The position numbers and the translations under genes were made by a program. 37,784 nt of DNA, from assembly GCA_937864265.1 (NCBI GenBank), contig CALMIR010000108.1, forward strand, positions 1 through 37,784. Reading direction: 5' to 3'. This document shows positions 1 to 9,235 of the stretch, one piece after another. This stretch comes from an uncultured Saprospirales bacterium. Its GTDB lineage: Bacteria; Bacteroidota; Bacteroidia; Chitinophagales; Saprospiraceae. The notes under the pieces are model-generated. The model saw only the letters and a program-made list of their open reading frames with translations, did no database searches and had not been told where the DNA came from. How positions within the stretch are numbered: position 1 is the stretch's first letter; each line of letters starts with the position of its first letter.

Positions 1-62
1 CGGGCAGGAAAACCACCCGCCTCCCGCTTTCAGCGGAATTCGGGCAGGAAAACCACCCGCCT
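1..62. repeat. 22-bp direct repeat, 40-bp period
   Basis: Bases 1-22 are repeated exactly at 41-62. The intervening bases hold a small hairpin, CCGCT-TTC-AGCGG at 24-36. The array is cut by the window edge, so the copy number is unknown. It ends five bases before the stop codon of the thioesterase gene on the minus strand, so it could be part of that gene's 3' end. No coding function is visible. Confidence 0.8.
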
Positions 63-66
63 TGCT

Positions 67-834
67 TCAGCCCTCCTTGAACCCTCCCACCCAATACGAC
101 CTTCCTGCCGCCACTTCCACCCCGTCGCGCAAGCGAACCAAGCGATGCTGGCAAACCCCTGGCGATTCCCAACCAGCCTGCGAGGTCAGTTCCTCTTTCA
201 AAACACATTCCTTGCGGTAGTAAATGTCCATCCTTTGCAATGGCTGGCTGTTCAAATGTTCGCCAGGCAAAGCATCCAACATCCACTGAGCATAGCAAGT
301 ATTATTGAGGTGCAAATTAAAATCCAGATCGTGCCAATTGACCTGAAAACCACAATGGTGTTCGTAGTTGGGCAAAATGGCCAATTTTCCGCCCTCAAAT
401 TTGGGCAAACATGCGTTGCTGGGAGGCATAAGGTCGAGGTAATGCCGCAATACCTCGGTCGTATTTACCATCCGGCGGTTTTCGGTATCCATCAGCATCC
501 AGGTACTCGTTGCATACACAACCAGGTCTCCTTTTTCATCAAAGACTTTATAATCGCGGTAGGTGAATAATTTTTCGATGCCGGCAGGATACGTTTGTAT
601 GCGGATGTGTTGCCCCAATATCGGCATTTGTTGGACGACAATTTGCTTGCGCATCAGCACCCACGACAAGTGCTGCTTTTCCAAATCCCATACAGAAAGG
701 CGCAATCGAATAACGTGCTGCATCGTCGTTTCCTGCATCAGGCGCATCAAGGCCGGTATCGTCAACCGTTTATGGTTGTCTATTTCGTAAGTTCTGATGT
801 GGTAATAATTTTCGTAAGAAAGTTCTGTTGTCAT
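67..834 (-). CDS. acyl-ACP thioesterase (FatA/FatB-like)
   Basis: A 255-residue protein resembling bacterial acyl-[acyl-carrier-protein] thioesterases, which release free fatty acids from ACP in the cytoplasm. The length fits two fused hotdog domains: an N-terminal one (about residues 5-130, with the early ELSYENYYHIRTYEID strand and helix LTIPALMRLMQETTMQH) and a C-terminal one (about 155-250). The second carries VNWHDLDFNLHLNNTCYAQW, matching the conserved N-x-H-x-N-N-x-x-Y region that holds catalytic Asn/His in plant and bacterial FatA/B enzymes. It diverges from rpsL and stands alone. Chain-length preference cannot be read from the sequence. The family assignment is firm; the physiological role is inferred. 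Confidence 0.88.
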   Translation of the reverse strand: MTTELSYENYYHIRTYEIDNHKRLTIPALMRLMQETTMQHVIRLRLSVWDLEKQHLSWVLMRKQIVVQQMPILGQHIRIQTYPAGIEKLFTYRDYKVFDEKGDLVVYATSTWMLMDTENRRMVNTTEVLRHYLDLMPPSNACLPKFEGGKLAILPNYEHHCGFQVNWHDLDFNLHLNNTCYAQWMLDALPGEHLNSQPLQRMDIYYRKECVLKEELTSQAGWESPGVCQHRLVRLRDGVEVAAGRSYWVGGFKEG

Positions 835-1001
835 AGGAAAATCAGGATTTTCAGTTGATACAACACCCCGCCTAAAGGGTTTTTAGCCATATACGGATAC
901 AATTAACAACCCGTAATAGGAGACAAAATTTTGTTTTTCAGGCAAAATTGGAAACATTCAAAACAATTAAAAAAAAACCAGTATAAATTTTGCAATTGCT
1001 T

Positions 1002-1031
1002 TTTGTATTTCAAGGAAAAGCTATACCTTTG
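1002..1031 (+). promoter_or_regulatory. Bacteroidota-type promoter of rpsL / str operon
   Basis: TTTG at 1002-1005, an 18-base spacer, then TACCTTTG at 1024-1031. This matches the Bacteroidota primary sigma consensus (TTTG ... TAnnTTTG). Transcription would begin near 1037-1040, leaving a leader of about 70 bases before rpsL. It is the best -33/-7 pair on the plus strand of this window and sits at the head of the ribosomal cluster. Confidence 0.8.
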
Positions 1032-1107
1032 CATTCGCTTTTGAAAATGGCTCATTTTAAGTCATAAAAAGCTGAATTTTAAAACTGTTTTAGCCAATAT
1101 AGGAATT

Positions 1108-1482
1108 ATGCCTACAATTAATCAGCTTGTACGCAAAGGAAGAGAGAAAGTAATCACCAAGAGTAAATCGCGTGCTTTGGAGGCTTGCCCTCAAAAACGT
1201 GGGGTGTGTACACGTGTTTATACCACAACACCTAAGAAGCCGAACTCAGCGCTGCGCAAAGTAGCCAAGGTTCGTTTGACCAATGGTGTGGAAGTGATTG
1301 CATACATTCCTGGTGAAGGACACAATTTGCAAGAACACTCTATTGTATTGGTACGCGGAGGCCGTGTGAAAGATTTGCCCGGTGTACGTTATACCATCGT
1401 TAGAGGTGCTTTGGATACGGCGGGTGTGAATGGCCGCCTGCAGTCTCGTTCTCGCTACGGCGCTAAGAGACCTAAGAAGTAA
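1108..1482 (+). CDS. rpsL: 30S ribosomal protein S12
   Basis: A 124-residue S12, the decoding-site protein of the small subunit. The conserved stretch [20 protein letters not shown] carries the wild-type lysine of the streptomycin-resistance hot spot. [15 protein letters not shown] contains the second hot spot and the aspartate that RimO methylthiolates in many bacteria. It is the first gene of the str-type unit and follows a clear promoter. The spacing to rpsG is 43 bases. No Shine-Dalgarno sequence precedes the ATG, as is usual for the phylum. Confidence 0.98.
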   Translation: MPTINQLVRKGREKVITKSKSRALEACPQKRGVCTRVYTTTPKKPNSALRKVAKVRLTNGVEVIAYIPGEGHNLQEHSIVLVRGGRVKDLPGVRYTIVRGALDTAGVNGRLQSRSRYGAKRPKK

Positions 1483-1525
1483 TTATGTTTCCCTTTAAAA
1501 GAAACCGCTAATTCATTAAAAGACA

Positions 1526-1993
1526 ATGAGAAAAAGGAAACCAAAATTGAGAGTTATCGACGCGGATCCACGTTACAACGATCCTATGGTAACTCAGTTT
1601 GTCAACAATATGATGCTTCAAGGCAAGAAAAGTACTGCCTTTGCTATTTTTTACCAAGCAATGGATTTGGTGAAAACGCGTACCAACCTCGAAGAGCACG
1701 GTGTGTGGAAAAAAGCCTTGAATAATGTGATGCCACAGGTAGAGGTGAGAAGCCGCAGAATTGGTGGTGCTACATTCCAGATTCCAACTGAAATTCGCGC
1801 CAAAAGGAAGGTTTCCATTGGAATGAAGTGGTTGATCAAATTTGCTAAGCAGCGCAGTGGTAAAGGAATGGCCGAAAAATTGGCCGCAGAGTTGATTGCT
1901 GCCAGCAAAGGTGAAGGAGCAGCGGTAAAGCGTAAAGAAGATATGCACAAAATGGCAGAATCTAACCGCGCTTTTGCTCACTTCAAAGTTTAA
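1526..1993 (+). CDS. rpsG: 30S ribosomal protein S7
   Basis: A 155-residue S7, the primary assembly protein of the 30S head that contacts the 3' domain of 16S rRNA and the E site. It begins [20 protein letters not shown] and has the long helical body with [13 protein letters not shown] and the C-terminal [16 protein letters not shown]. Length and start agree with the family. It lies between rpsL and fusA in the standard order, 39 bases ahead of fusA. Confidence 0.98.
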   Translation: MRKRKPKLRVIDADPRYNDPMVTQFVNNMMLQGKKSTAFAIFYQAMDLVKTRTNLEEHGVWKKALNNVMPQVEVRSRRIGGATFQIPTEIRAKRKVSIGMKWLIKFAKQRSGKGMAEKLAAELIAASKGEGAAVKRKEDMHKMAESNRAFAHFKV

Positions 1994-2032
1994 TCCATTT
2001 ATAAAAAACAATAAATCCCTCAGGGGAGCATC

Positions 2033-4171
2033 ATGGCTAAGAAAGATCTAAAATACACCAGGAATATTGGTATTGCCGCGCACATCGATGCAGGCAAAAC
2101 CACTACTACTGAGCGGGTTCTTTACTATACGGGTATCAGCCATAAAATTGGTGAGGTACACGACGGAGCTGCTACTATGGACTGGATGGAGCAGGAACAA
2201 GAACGCGGTATTACCATCACTTCGGCGGCTACCAAAACTGCTTGGCGCTGGAGAGATGAGGAATATGCCATCAATATCATCGATACCCCAGGCCACGTGG
2301 ATTTTACCGTTGAGGTAAACCGCTCTCTGCGCGTATTGGATGGTCTGGTATTCCTTTTCTGCGCAGTAAGTGGGGTAGAGCCCCAGTCTGAAACGAACTG
2401 GCGCCTGGCTGATAACTACGGCGTACCCAGAATCGGTTTTGTCAATAAAATGGATCGCTCTGGCGCAGATTTTTTCTCTGTCGTTAACGATGTAAAAGAT
2501 AAATTGGGTTCCAATGCGATTCCTTTGCAGGTACCCATTGGCGCAGAAGAGCGCTTCCGCGGTGTGGTGGACTTAATCACAGGTGAAGCACGCATCTGGA
2601 ATGAACACGACATGGGCATGACTTATGAAGTGATCCCCGTTCCAGAAGATTTGGTAGAAACCGTGGCTGAATGGCGTGAAAAACTGCTCGAAGCCGTAGC
2701 AGAATACGACGACACCCTGTTGGAAAAATTCTTTGACGATCCAGACTCTATTTCAGAGGAAGAAATGCGCGCAGCCATCCGCCAAGCGGTTATGGCCAGC
2801 AAATTTGTCCCGATGATGTGCGGCTCGGCTTTCAAAAATAAAGGTGTGCAGGCCGTATTGGATGCAGTATGTTCCTTCCTGCCATCACCTGTAGATGTGG
2901 ATGCTGTAACGGGTACTAACCCCAACACAGATAAAGAAGAGGTTCGTAAGCCATCGGTAGATGAGCCTTTCGCTGCCTTGGCTTTCAAGATCGCAACGGA
3001 TCCTTATGTGGGGCGCTTGGCTTTCATGCGCGTATATTCTGGCGCATTGGATGCGGGTTCTTATGTGTTGAATACGCGCTCTGGCAACAAAGAGCGTATC
3101 TCTCGCCTCTACCAAATGCACGCCAACAAGCAAAACCCGATCGATCGGGTAGAAGCAGGCGATATTGCAGCGGCAGTAGGTTTCAAAGATATCCGCACCG
3201 GTGACACGCTGTCTGATCTCAGCAAACCGATCGTTCTGGAAAGCATGGTTTTCCCAGACCCTGTAATCGGTATTGCAGTAGAGCCTAAATCACAGATGGA
3301 CTTGGACAAGTTGGGTATGGCTTTGGCTAAATTGGCCGAAGAAGATCCTACCTTCCGGGTACGTTACGACGAGGATACCAACCAGACCATTATCAGTGGT
3401 ATGGGTGAGTTGCACTTGGAAATCATCGTTGATCGCTTGCGTCGCGAATTCAAAGTAGAATGCAACCAGGGACAGCCCCAGGTGAACTACAAAGAAGCGC
3501 TGACATCAACAGTAAAACATCGCGAACGCTTGAAGAAGCAGTCAGGTGGTGCGGGTCTTTTCGCCGATATGGAATTCGAATTGGGCCCTGCAGATCAGAC
3601 TTTCTTGGATAGCGACGACTTCAAAAATGGCAAAACCAGACTCCAATTCGAATGGGGTATCGTGGGTGGTGCCATCGATAAGAACTATATGAAACCAATT
3701 ACGGATGGTTTCAAAGCAATGATGGACAATGGCGTATTGGCCGGATACAGCATCGATGCTATGAGAGTACGGGTCTATGATGGTTCTATGCACGCAGTGG
3801 ATTCTAAGCCTATCGCCTTCGAACTTTGTGCGAAGGAAGGCTTCCGCGATGCAGCGCCTAAAGCCAACCCTGTACTGATGGAACCGATCATGAAATTGGA
3901 AGTGGTAACTCCTGATGATTACGTGGGTTCTGTAATCGGTGACCTCAACCGTCGCCGCGGTTTGCCAAAAGGCCAGGATTCAAGAGGTGGTGCTATCATC
4001 ATCTCCGCCGAAGTGCCGTTGGCAGAAATGTTTGGCTATGTCACTGCCCTGCGTACGATTACTTCTGGCCGTGCCAGCTCAAGCATGGAGTTTTCACACT
4101 ATGCACCAGCACCAGCCAACATCGCAAAAGATGTGATTGAAAAAGCAAAGGGTGCTGTTAAATCTAAGTAA
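2033..4171 (+). CDS. fusA: translation elongation factor G
   Basis: A 712-residue EF-G, the GTPase that drives ribosome translocation and, with RRF, subunit recycling. The G domain shows AHIDAGKT (residues 16-23), DTPGHVD and NKMD. Domains II, III ([18 protein letters not shown]), IV (including the [19 protein letters not shown] segment) and V follow in order and are full length. Its place between rpsG and rpsJ marks it as the canonical copy rather than an EF-G2-type paralogue. An AGGGGAG stretch at 2022-2028, four bases before the ATG, is unusually Shine-Dalgarno-like for this phylum. The gene is followed by a terminator-like hairpin. Confidence 0.98.
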   Translation: MAKKDLKYTRNIGIAAHIDAGKTTTTERVLYYTGISHKIGEVHDGAATMDWMEQEQERGITITSAATKTAWRWRDEEYAINIIDTPGHVDFTVEVNRSLRVLDGLVFLFCAVSGVEPQSETNWRLADNYGVPRIGFVNKMDRSGADFFSVVNDVKDKLGSNAIPLQVPIGAEERFRGVVDLITGEARIWNEHDMGMTYEVIPVPEDLVETVAEWREKLLEAVAEYDDTLLEKFFDDPDSISEEEMRAAIRQAVMASKFVPMMCGSAFKNKGVQAVLDAVCSFLPSPVDVDAVTGTNPNTDKEEVRKPSVDEPFAALAFKIATDPYVGRLAFMRVYSGALDAGSYVLNTRSGNKERISRLYQMHANKQNPIDRVEAGDIAAAVGFKDIRTGDTLSDLSKPIVLESMVFPDPVIGIAVEPKSQMDLDKLGMALAKLAEEDPTFRVRYDEDTNQTIISGMGELHLEIIVDRLRREFKVECNQGQPQVNYKEALTSTVKHRERLKKQSGGAGLFADMEFELGPADQTFLDSDDFKNGKTRLQFEWGIVGGAIDKNYMKPITDGFKAMMDNGVLAGYSIDAMRVRVYDGSMHAVDSKPIAFELCAKEGFRDAAPKANPVLMEPIMKLEVVTPDDYVGSVIGDLNRRRGLPKGQDSRGGAIIISAEVPLAEMFGYVTALRTITSGRASSSMEFSHYAPAPANIAKDVIEKAKGAVKSK

Positions 4172-4193
4172 GTCTTAATACAAACTGAAATAT

Positions 4194-4221
4194 ACGAGCC
4201 GGCAATGGCTGGCTCGTTTTT
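4194..4221 (+). terminator. intrinsic terminator/attenuator between fusA and rpsJ
   Basis: ACGAGCC (4194-4200) pairs with GGCTCGT (4211-4217). The stem continues inward through a G-U pair and GC/GC to an AATG loop, and TTTTT follows at 4217-4221. This is a textbook hairpin plus U-tract only 22 bases after the fusA stop and 26 bases before rpsJ. It may end part of the str transcripts and so lower rpsJ expression, unless rpsJ has its own promoter; none was recognised. Confidence 0.75.
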
Positions 4222-4247
4222 AATCCATTACTTACTATTAAGTAGGC

Positions 4248-4556
4248 ATGAATCAAAAAATCAGAATCAAGCTCCGTTCTTACGATCACAATTTGGTGGA
4301 CAAATCCACAGAAAAGATCGTTAAAACGGTGAGGAACAGTGGTGCTATCGTAACTGGTCCGATTCCGCTGCCCACAGAGAAAAAAGTGTTTACCGTGCTC
4401 CGTTCTCCGCACGTCAACAAAAAATCTCGTGAGCAGTTTCAGTTGCGTACCCACAAACGCCTCATTGAAATTTTTACGCCCACCCAGAAGACGGTAGATG
4501 CCCTATCGAAACTGGAACTGCCAAGTGGGGTTGACATTCAGGTTAAACTGACGTAA
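4248..4556 (+). CDS. rpsJ: 30S ribosomal protein S10
   Basis: A 102-residue S10, a 30S head protein that also serves as NusE in transcription antitermination. It has the family N-terminus [18 protein letters not shown] and the loop segment [18 protein letters not shown]. The C-terminal half ([20 protein letters not shown]) is intact. It is attached to the str block, and a 364-base spacer separates it from rplC, so S10 is not the first gene of the following ribosomal unit as it is in E. coli. Confidence 0.98.
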   Translation: MNQKIRIKLRSYDHNLVDKSTEKIVKTVRNSGAIVTGPIPLPTEKKVFTVLRSPHVNKKSREQFQLRTHKRLIEIFTPTQKTVDALSKLELPSGVDIQVKLT

Positions 4557-4920
4557 AGTTTATTATATCGTCGGTATCAGATACCTGAAAAAGATGCGTC
4601 AAACATTTGACGATTTTTGTTGAGTGTTTAGCATTTGTATATTGGATGTTGCTGTTCGATGTTTTCCTAATGGTAGGAATAACAACGACAACACGCTGAG
4701 TAAAAGCTTAGGCTTCAGGGTGCAACACAGTGATTTTACAATTGCTAACTAGGTAATTTTCAAAATTACTGCGTGCTACTAAAGAATGTTGAAAAGCAGG
4801 TAACGCTTTAATTAGCCAATCCTTATCCTCGCTGTTCACCGTTCGCCTTCACCGGCACGTCGCACGCAAACAAATCCGTCTTTTTCAGGACTCTAATGCC
4901 GTATTTCAAAATCAATACTG
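4557..4920 (+). other. 364-base structured spacer between rpsJ and rplC
   Basis: No credible gene is present. In order it holds: a 13-base palindrome GGTATC-A-GATACC (4573-4585); a terminator-like hairpin (4597-4612 plus T-rich tail); a six-pair hairpin TTCCTA-ATGG-TAGGAA (4664-4679); an AAGC-TTAG-GCTT hairpin within 4707-4720; and a perfect 17-base palindrome GTAATTTT-C-AAAATTAC (4753-4769). No perfect TAnnTTTG box was found. The closest is TAGCATTTG near 4629-4637, with one extra base. The layout looks like the end of one unit followed by a leader for rplC. Confidence 0.6.
4597..4620 (+). terminator. terminator-like hairpin after rpsJ
   Basis: CGTCAAA-CA-TTTGACG (4597-4612) is followed by ATTTTTGTT. 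The two-base apex means the stem realistically has six pairs and a four-base loop. It lies 41 bases after the rpsJ stop, so it could close the str transcript. The stem is short and the T tract interrupted, so termination is only probable. Confidence 0.5.
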
Positions 4921-5550
4921 ATGAACGGAATTATCGGTAAAAAAGTTGGCATGACCAGCATATACGACGAAAAAGGTCGTAACGTGGCTTGCACGGTCTT
5001 GGAAGTTGGCCCTTGCGTTGTTACGCAAGTGAAAACGGAAGATTCCAAAGATGGCTATAATGCCGTACAGATGGCTTTTGGCGATGCCAAAGTCAAAAAT
5101 ACCACCAAAGCTCTCCTCGGGCATTTCGACAAAGCAAAAACAGGACCGAAAAGAAAAGTCGCTGAGTTCCGCGATTTCAACAGCGTTGAAAAAGCAGTTG
5201 GTGAAACCGTCCAGGTCGATGAAGTTTTTAAAGTAGGCGACCAGGTAAGCGCCGTTGGTGTTACCAAGGGCAAAGGTTTCCAGGGTGTTGTAAAACGCCA
5301 CGGCTTTAGCGGGGTAAACGACGCCACACACGGTCAGCACAACCGCCAGCGTGCCCCGGGTTCCGTGGGTGCATCTTCTTTCCCTTCCAAAGTATTCAAG
5401 GGAATGCGCATGGCTGGACGCGACGGCGGCCAACAAGTGAAAATCAAAAATCTGAAAGTACTTAAAATATTCCCAGAACAAAACCTCATCCTACTCAAAG
5501 GAGCTGTTCCTGGACATAAAGGCGCTTTCATCGTTATTGAGAAAAAATAA
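4921..5550 (+). CDS. rplC: 50S ribosomal protein L3
   Basis: A 209-residue L3, an early assembly protein that reaches toward the peptidyl transferase centre. The N-terminus [20 protein letters not shown] and the long central loop ([16 protein letters not shown] ... [20 protein letters not shown]) are diagnostic. The C-terminal [15 protein letters not shown] is intact. It is the first gene of a new ribosomal block after the long structured spacer and is followed by rplD. Confidence 0.98.
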   Translation: MNGIIGKKVGMTSIYDEKGRNVACTVLEVGPCVVTQVKTEDSKDGYNAVQMAFGDAKVKNTTKALLGHFDKAKTGPKRKVAEFRDFNSVEKAVGETVQVDEVFKVGDQVSAVGVTKGKGFQGVVKRHGFSGVNDATHGQHNRQRAPGSVGASSFPSKVFKGMRMAGRDGGQQVKIKNLKVLKIFPEQNLILLKGAVPGHKGAFIVIEKK

Positions 5551-5622
5551 TAAGGTGTTCGATCCGTCTTTTTGTTGAAAAGCATTGTTTCGTTCAACAT
5601 GAAGGCCAAAACACACAGTCAT

Positions 5623-6252
5623 ATGAAACTAGAAGTTTTAAGCATCCAGGGTGAAAAAACAGGCCGGGTTGTAGAACTACCGGAGGACATCTTCGGTGTC
5701 AAGCCTAACGAGCACGCTGTTTACTTGGCTGCAAAATTGTACTTGGCCAATCAGCGCCAAGGTACGCATAAAGCGAAGGAAAGAAGTGAAATTTCTGGAT
5801 CCACGCGCAAGTTGAAGCGCCAAAAGGGTACAGGTACCGCACGTGCCGGGGATATTAACAACCCCTTGTTCCGCGGTGGTGGCCGGGTATTCGGTCCTCG
5901 TCCACGCGACTATGGCTTCAAGTTGAACCGCAAGGTAAAGCGTTTGGCCAGAAAATCTGTTTTATCTGCCAAAGCGACTGCCGGCAACCTGTTGATCGTA
6001 GAGGATTTCTCTTTCAACGCACCCAAAACGAAGGAATACCTCAAATTTTTGGGCGCTTTGAATCTGACTTCTAAAAGAAGCGTGTTTGTTACGGCGGATT
6101 ACGAGAAGGAAGTTTTGCTGTCTAGCCGCAATGTCAAAAACACGACTGTAGTGAGGGCGGCAGACTTAAATACCTACGAAATTATGAATGCGCATACGCT
6201 GGTAATTTCAGAAGGTGCAGTTGAGAAAATAAAAGAAACATTTGAGAACTAA
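5623..6252 (+). CDS. rplD: 50S ribosomal protein L4
   Basis: L4, which lines the peptide exit tunnel. The ATG at 5623 gives MKLEVLSIQGEKTG and 209 residues, the normal length. The reading frame is open further upstream, but that extension is not family-like. The tunnel loop KLKRQKGTGTARAGD with FRGGGRVFGPRPRDY is clear. In enterobacteria L4 represses its own operon; whether it does so here cannot be told, though the long rplC leader would be the obvious place. Confidence 0.97.
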   Translation: MKLEVLSIQGEKTGRVVELPEDIFGVKPNEHAVYLAAKLYLANQRQGTHKAKERSEISGSTRKLKRQKGTGTARAGDINNPLFRGGGRVFGPRPRDYGFKLNRKVKRLARKSVLSAKATAGNLLIVEDFSFNAPKTKEYLKFLGALNLTSKRSVFVTADYEKEVLLSSRNVKNTTVVRAADLNTYEIMNAHTLVISEGAVEKIKETFEN

Positions 6253-6287
6253 GGGGCATCAAATGCGCCTTTTCAATACGCTTAGCC

Positions 6288-6584
6288 ATGGCAAAGACAA
6301 TCTTAATCCGGCCAATGCTTACTGAGAAATCAGAAAAACTGTCTGAAAAACGCGGTCAGTATAGCTTTGTGGTCAGCAAAGACGTCAACAAAATCGAGAT
6401 CAAAAAAGCAGTGGAAGACCGTTATCAGGTTACTGTTGAGGCAGTCAATACTGTTGTTATGCCTGCAAAAGAAAAGAGCAGGTCAACCCGCGCTGGTTTG
6501 ATCCGCGGACGCAAGCCGTCTTATAAAAAGGCTATTGTTACCCTTTCAGAAGGGGAAAGCATCAACTTTTTTGGGGATATTTAA
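6288..6584 (+). CDS. rplW: 50S ribosomal protein L23
   Basis: A 98-residue L23, located at the tunnel exit, where trigger factor and SRP dock in other bacteria. It begins MAKTILIRPMLTEKSEKLSE and has the VDVNKIEIKKAVE-like segment (SKDVNKIEIKKAVEDRYQV) and VNTVVMPAKEKSRSTRAG. Length and position between rplD and rplB are standard. Confidence 0.97.
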   Translation: MAKTILIRPMLTEKSEKLSEKRGQYSFVVSKDVNKIEIKKAVEDRYQVTVEAVNTVVMPAKEKSRSTRAGLIRGRKPSYKKAIVTLSEGESINFFGDI

Positions 6585-6656
6585 TGTGTGAACGAATTCA
6601 GGGGCAAAGCCTGATTCCCCGGGCAGTTATCTCTGAATCATTGAAAACTTGCTATC

Positions 6657-7490
6657 ATGCCAGTTAAAAAGTTAAATCCAATAACACCAGGTACCCGTTT
6701 TCGGGTAGGCAATACTTTTGCCGAGGTCACTGCGGATCAGCCGGAAAAGAGCCTGTTGGCGCCCATCAAGAAAAGTGGTGGACGCAATAATCAAGGCCGC
6801 CTAACCGTGCGCTATCGCGGTGGTGGACACAAACGCCGTTACCGGATCATCGATTTCAAACGCAACAAAGATGGTGTAGCCGCTACGGTGAAGACCATCG
6901 AATACGACCCCAACCGTACCGCTTTCATCGCGCTGTTGGAATATGCCGATGGCGAGAAGCGCTACATCTTGGCGCCCAACGGTTTGAAAGTAGGCGCCGA
7001 GGTTAGTTCAGGGCCTGGCGTTGCACCAAATATCGGCAACACCATGATTTTACGCGAAGTGCCGCTGGGATCTGCTGTTCATGCCGTAGAATTAAGACCA
7101 GGCCAAGGCGCGTCTATGGCGCGTAGTGCCGGTACCTATATGACCCTGATGGGGCGTGAAGGCAATTATGTGGTATTGCGTTTGCCTTCTGGCGAAGTAC
7201 GCCGCATTTTGGCAACTTGCCGCGCAACCATCGGCACGACTTCCAATCCCGACCACGGATTGCAGGTGATGGGTAAGGCCGGTAGAAACCGCTGGATGGG
7301 TCGTCGTCCAAGAAACCGCGGTGTAGCTATGAACCCTGTAGATCACCCGATGGGTGGTGGTGAAGGCCGGGCATCTGGTGGTCACCCACGCTCACGCAGC
7401 GGTAAAATTGCTAAGGGTGCGAAAACGCGCAATCCTAAGAAGCAAAGCAATAAGCTGATTATTTCTAAACGTAAGTCAAGCAGCAAGTAA
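6657..7490 (+). CDS. rplB: 50S ribosomal protein L2
   Basis: A 277-residue L2, required for subunit association and peptidyl transferase assembly. It has the RNA-binding domain ([23 protein letters not shown]), the central barrel, and the C-terminal [18 protein letters not shown]230 corresponds to the E. coli histidine implicated in peptidyl transfer. The basic tail ([17 protein letters not shown]) is present. It lies 72 bases after rplW and 27 before rpsS. Confidence 0.98.
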   Translation: MPVKKLNPITPGTRFRVGNTFAEVTADQPEKSLLAPIKKSGGRNNQGRLTVRYRGGGHKRRYRIIDFKRNKDGVAATVKTIEYDPNRTAFIALLEYADGEKRYILAPNGLKVGAEVSSGPGVAPNIGNTMILREVPLGSAVHAVELRPGQGASMARSAGTYMTLMGREGNYVVLRLPSGEVRRILATCRATIGTTSNPDHGLQVMGKAGRNRWMGRRPRNRGVAMNPVDHPMGGGEGRASGGHPRSRSGKIAKGAKTRNPKKQSNKLIISKRKSSSK

Positions 7491-7517
7491 TCTGCTGCCT
7501 AATTAATTGAAATATCA

Positions 7518-7787
7518 ATGGCAAGATCAATCAAAAAAGGCCCTTACGTATTCCATAAGTTGTTGACTAAAGTGGAAAAATCCAAGGAGTCCAACCGGAA
7601 AACAGTCATCAAAACCTGGTCGAGGGCATCCATGATTGTCCCGGTTATGGTGGGCGAAACCATAGCTGTTCACAACGGAAAAACCTTTATTCCTGTTTTC
7701 GTTACCGAGAACATGGTCGGGCATAAACTGGGCGAATTTTCACCCACCCGTAACTTTAAAGGGCACTCCGGAAACCGCAAAAAATAA
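7518..7787 (+). CDS. rpsS: 30S ribosomal protein S19
   Basis: An 89-residue S19, a 30S head protein that binds with S13. The N-terminus [16 protein letters not shown] and the core [23 protein letters not shown] are typical. The C-terminal [22 protein letters not shown] is complete. It sits between rplB and rplV in the S10-type order. Confidence 0.98.
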   Translation: MARSIKKGPYVFHKLLTKVEKSKESNRKTVIKTWSRASMIVPVMVGETIAVHNGKTFIPVFVTENMVGHKLGEFSPTRNFKGHSGNRKK

Positions 7788-7846
7788 TCAATTTGGAGTA
7801 AGGTCGTTTTGACTCTTGCATCCTTTCATCAATAAGCTAAGTACAA

Positions 7847-8260
7847 ATGGAAGCCGTAGCTAAACTCAAAAGCGTCCCGATGTCAGCGCGCAAAATGCGC
7901 CTGGTCGTTGACAATATTCGTGGAAAAAATGTGGAAGATGCATTGAATATCTTGCGTTTCACGAAAAATGAGGCTGCTGTTTGGTTGGAAAAACTGGTTG
8001 TTTCAGCCATTGCCAACTGGGAGTACAAACTGGGTGGCTCACAAAGCGCAGATGATTTCGACCTTTTCATCAAAACGATATTTTCTGATGAAGGCACCAT
8101 GCTCAAGCGTTTTCAGCCTGCGCCACATGGTCGTGCACACCGCATCCGCAAGCGCACCAGCCATGTTACCGTGATCGTTGAAAACCGCAAGCCAACGGCA
8201 GATGAGATGGCAGCAGCTCAAACTGTCGAAGAAGTGGAAGCAACTTCAGTTGAAGAATAA
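7847..8260 (+). CDS. rplV: 50S ribosomal protein L22
   Basis: A 137-residue L22, whose hairpin loop lines the exit tunnel. The start MEAVAKLKSVPMSARKMRLVVDNIRGK is family-like, and PAPHGRAHRIRKRTSHVTVIVE is the diagnostic hairpin. The last 20 residues or so (ADEMAAAQTVEEVEATSVEE) form an acidic, alanine-rich extension beyond the E. coli length, similar in kind to the tail of L17 here. Confidence 0.97.
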   Translation: MEAVAKLKSVPMSARKMRLVVDNIRGKNVEDALNILRFTKNEAAVWLEKLVVSAIANWEYKLGGSQSADDFDLFIKTIFSDEGTMLKRFQPAPHGRAHRIRKRTSHVTVIVENRKPTADEMAAAQTVEEVEATSVEE

Positions 8261-8285
8261 GCAAAAATCATTTTAATTCTCAGAT

Positions 8286-9119
8286 ATGGGTCAAAAGACA
8301 AATCCAATAGGTAATCGCTTAGGAATTATCAGAGGATGGGAATCCAACTGGTTTGGAGGCAAAGATTTTGCCGAAAAGGTGGTGGAAGATGAAGAAATCC
8401 GCAACTACCTGGATGCCAGGATTGCCAAAGGCGGTATTGCCCGGATCATCATAGAGCGTACCCTTAAACGCATTATCGTCACCATTCATACCTCTCGCCC
8501 CGGTATTATTATCGGTAAAGGTGGTACGGAGGTGGATCGCATTCGCGAAGAGTTGAGAAAACTCACGGGTAAAGATGTCCAGATCAACATCGTGGAGATC
8601 CGCAAGCCCGAATTGGATGCGGCCATCGTTGCCGAGTCAGTTGCCAAGCAATTGGAAGCGCGTATCAACTATCGCCGTGCCATCAAAATGGCCATCCAAT
8701 CAACCATGCGTGCCGGTGCCGAAGGCATTAAAGTACGTATCTCTGGCCGATTGAATGGTGCCGACATGGCGCGTACGGAAGAATACAAAGAGGGCAGAAC
8801 GCCGCTGCATACTTTCCGTGCCGACATCGACTATTCTTTGAAAGAAGCCTTGACCGTTTACGGTAAAATTGGCATCAAAGTATGGTTGTGCAAGGGTGAA
8901 GTATTGGGCAAGCGCGACTTGTCGCCACACATCGGCGTACAAGACCGCAAAAAAACAGGCTCTGGTGACAGCCGCGACCGAGATGGCGGAGGTGGTGGAA
9001 ACAGAAGAAGAGAAGGCAATGACCGTGGTGGAGACCGTGGGGGCGATCGTCGTCGTGGCGGTGGTGGCGGAAGAGGTGGTGACAGCGGTGGAGGTGGCAA
9101 CCGTCAGCGCCGTCGTTAA
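8286..9119 (+). CDS. rpsC: 30S ribosomal protein S3 with Arg/Gly-rich C-terminal tail
   Basis: A 277-residue S3, at the mRNA entry channel, with helicase activity in the 30S. The KH domain motif [19 protein letters not shown] and the C-terminal domain ([23 protein letters not shown]) are intact. From about residue 223 the protein continues in a tail made almost only of Gly, Arg, Asp, Asn and Ser ([19 protein letters not shown] and similar), about 45 residues longer than E. coli S3. The tail is RGG-box-like and probably binds RNA; that is inference. The DNA of the tail is low complexity, which explains long open frames on the opposite strand. Confidence 0.97.
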   Translation: MGQKTNPIGNRLGIIRGWESNWFGGKDFAEKVVEDEEIRNYLDARIAKGGIARIIIERTLKRIIVTIHTSRPGIIIGKGGTEVDRIREELRKLTGKDVQINIVEIRKPELDAAIVAESVAKQLEARINYRRAIKMAIQSTMRAGAEGIKVRISGRLNGADMARTEEYKEGRTPLHTFRADIDYSLKEALTVYGKIGIKVWLCKGEVLGKRDLSPHIGVQDRKKTGSGDSRDRDGGGGGNRRREGNDRGGDRGGDRRRGGGGGRGGDSGGGGNRQRRR

Positions 9120-9129
9120 GCGTATTTCT

Positions 9130-9203
9130 TTCTTTGACCAAACACACGAATGGTTAAAGAACTAAAATATTACTCGTCAAGGTAAACTTATTGTTACCTG
9201 ACG
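9130..9203 (+). promoter_or_regulatory. two consecutive hairpins after rpsC
   Basis: Hairpin 1 pairs TTCTTTGACC (9130-9139) with GGTTAAAGAA (9152-9161), ten pairs including one G-U, with a 12-base loop. Hairpin 2 pairs CGTCA(A)GGTAA (9175-9185) with TTACCTGACG (9194-9203), ten pairs with one bulged A and an 8-base loop. Neither is followed by a T tract, so simple intrinsic termination is unlikely. An RNA-processing or protein-binding role is possible. Confidence 0.55.
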
Positions 9204-9227
9204 CTATAAAATCTAAAAAAAACACCT

Positions 9228-9235
9228 TACCTTTG
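9228..9235 (+). promoter_or_regulatory. internal promoter -7 box upstream of rplP
   Basis: TACCTTTG matches TAnnTTTG exactly and is identical to the rpsL promoter box. No TTG lies at the right distance upstream; that stretch is A-rich. The first transcribed bases would enter a GGGGCTTTT-TTC-AAAAGGGCCC fold-back (about 9237-9259). This suggests a second entry point into the ribosomal cluster at rplP. Confidence 0.6.

Noticed and set aside
145-858. Plus-strand open frames opposite the thioesterase gene
   Set aside because: They lie antisense to a well-supported gene and have no recognisable product.
4646-4699. A 17-codon frame (MLLFDVFLMV...) that might be a leader peptide before rplC
   Set aside because: No start signal, no regulatory codon run and no overlap with a terminator stem; it is expected by chance in this length.
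5572-5622. Longer N-terminus for L4
   Set aside because: MKLEVLSIQG at 5623 is the family start and gives the normal length.
8858-9165. Several long open frames on both strands across the end of rpsC
   Set aside because: They are by-products of the Gly/Arg codon-repeat DNA of the S3 tail; the encoded products are low-complexity and match no family.
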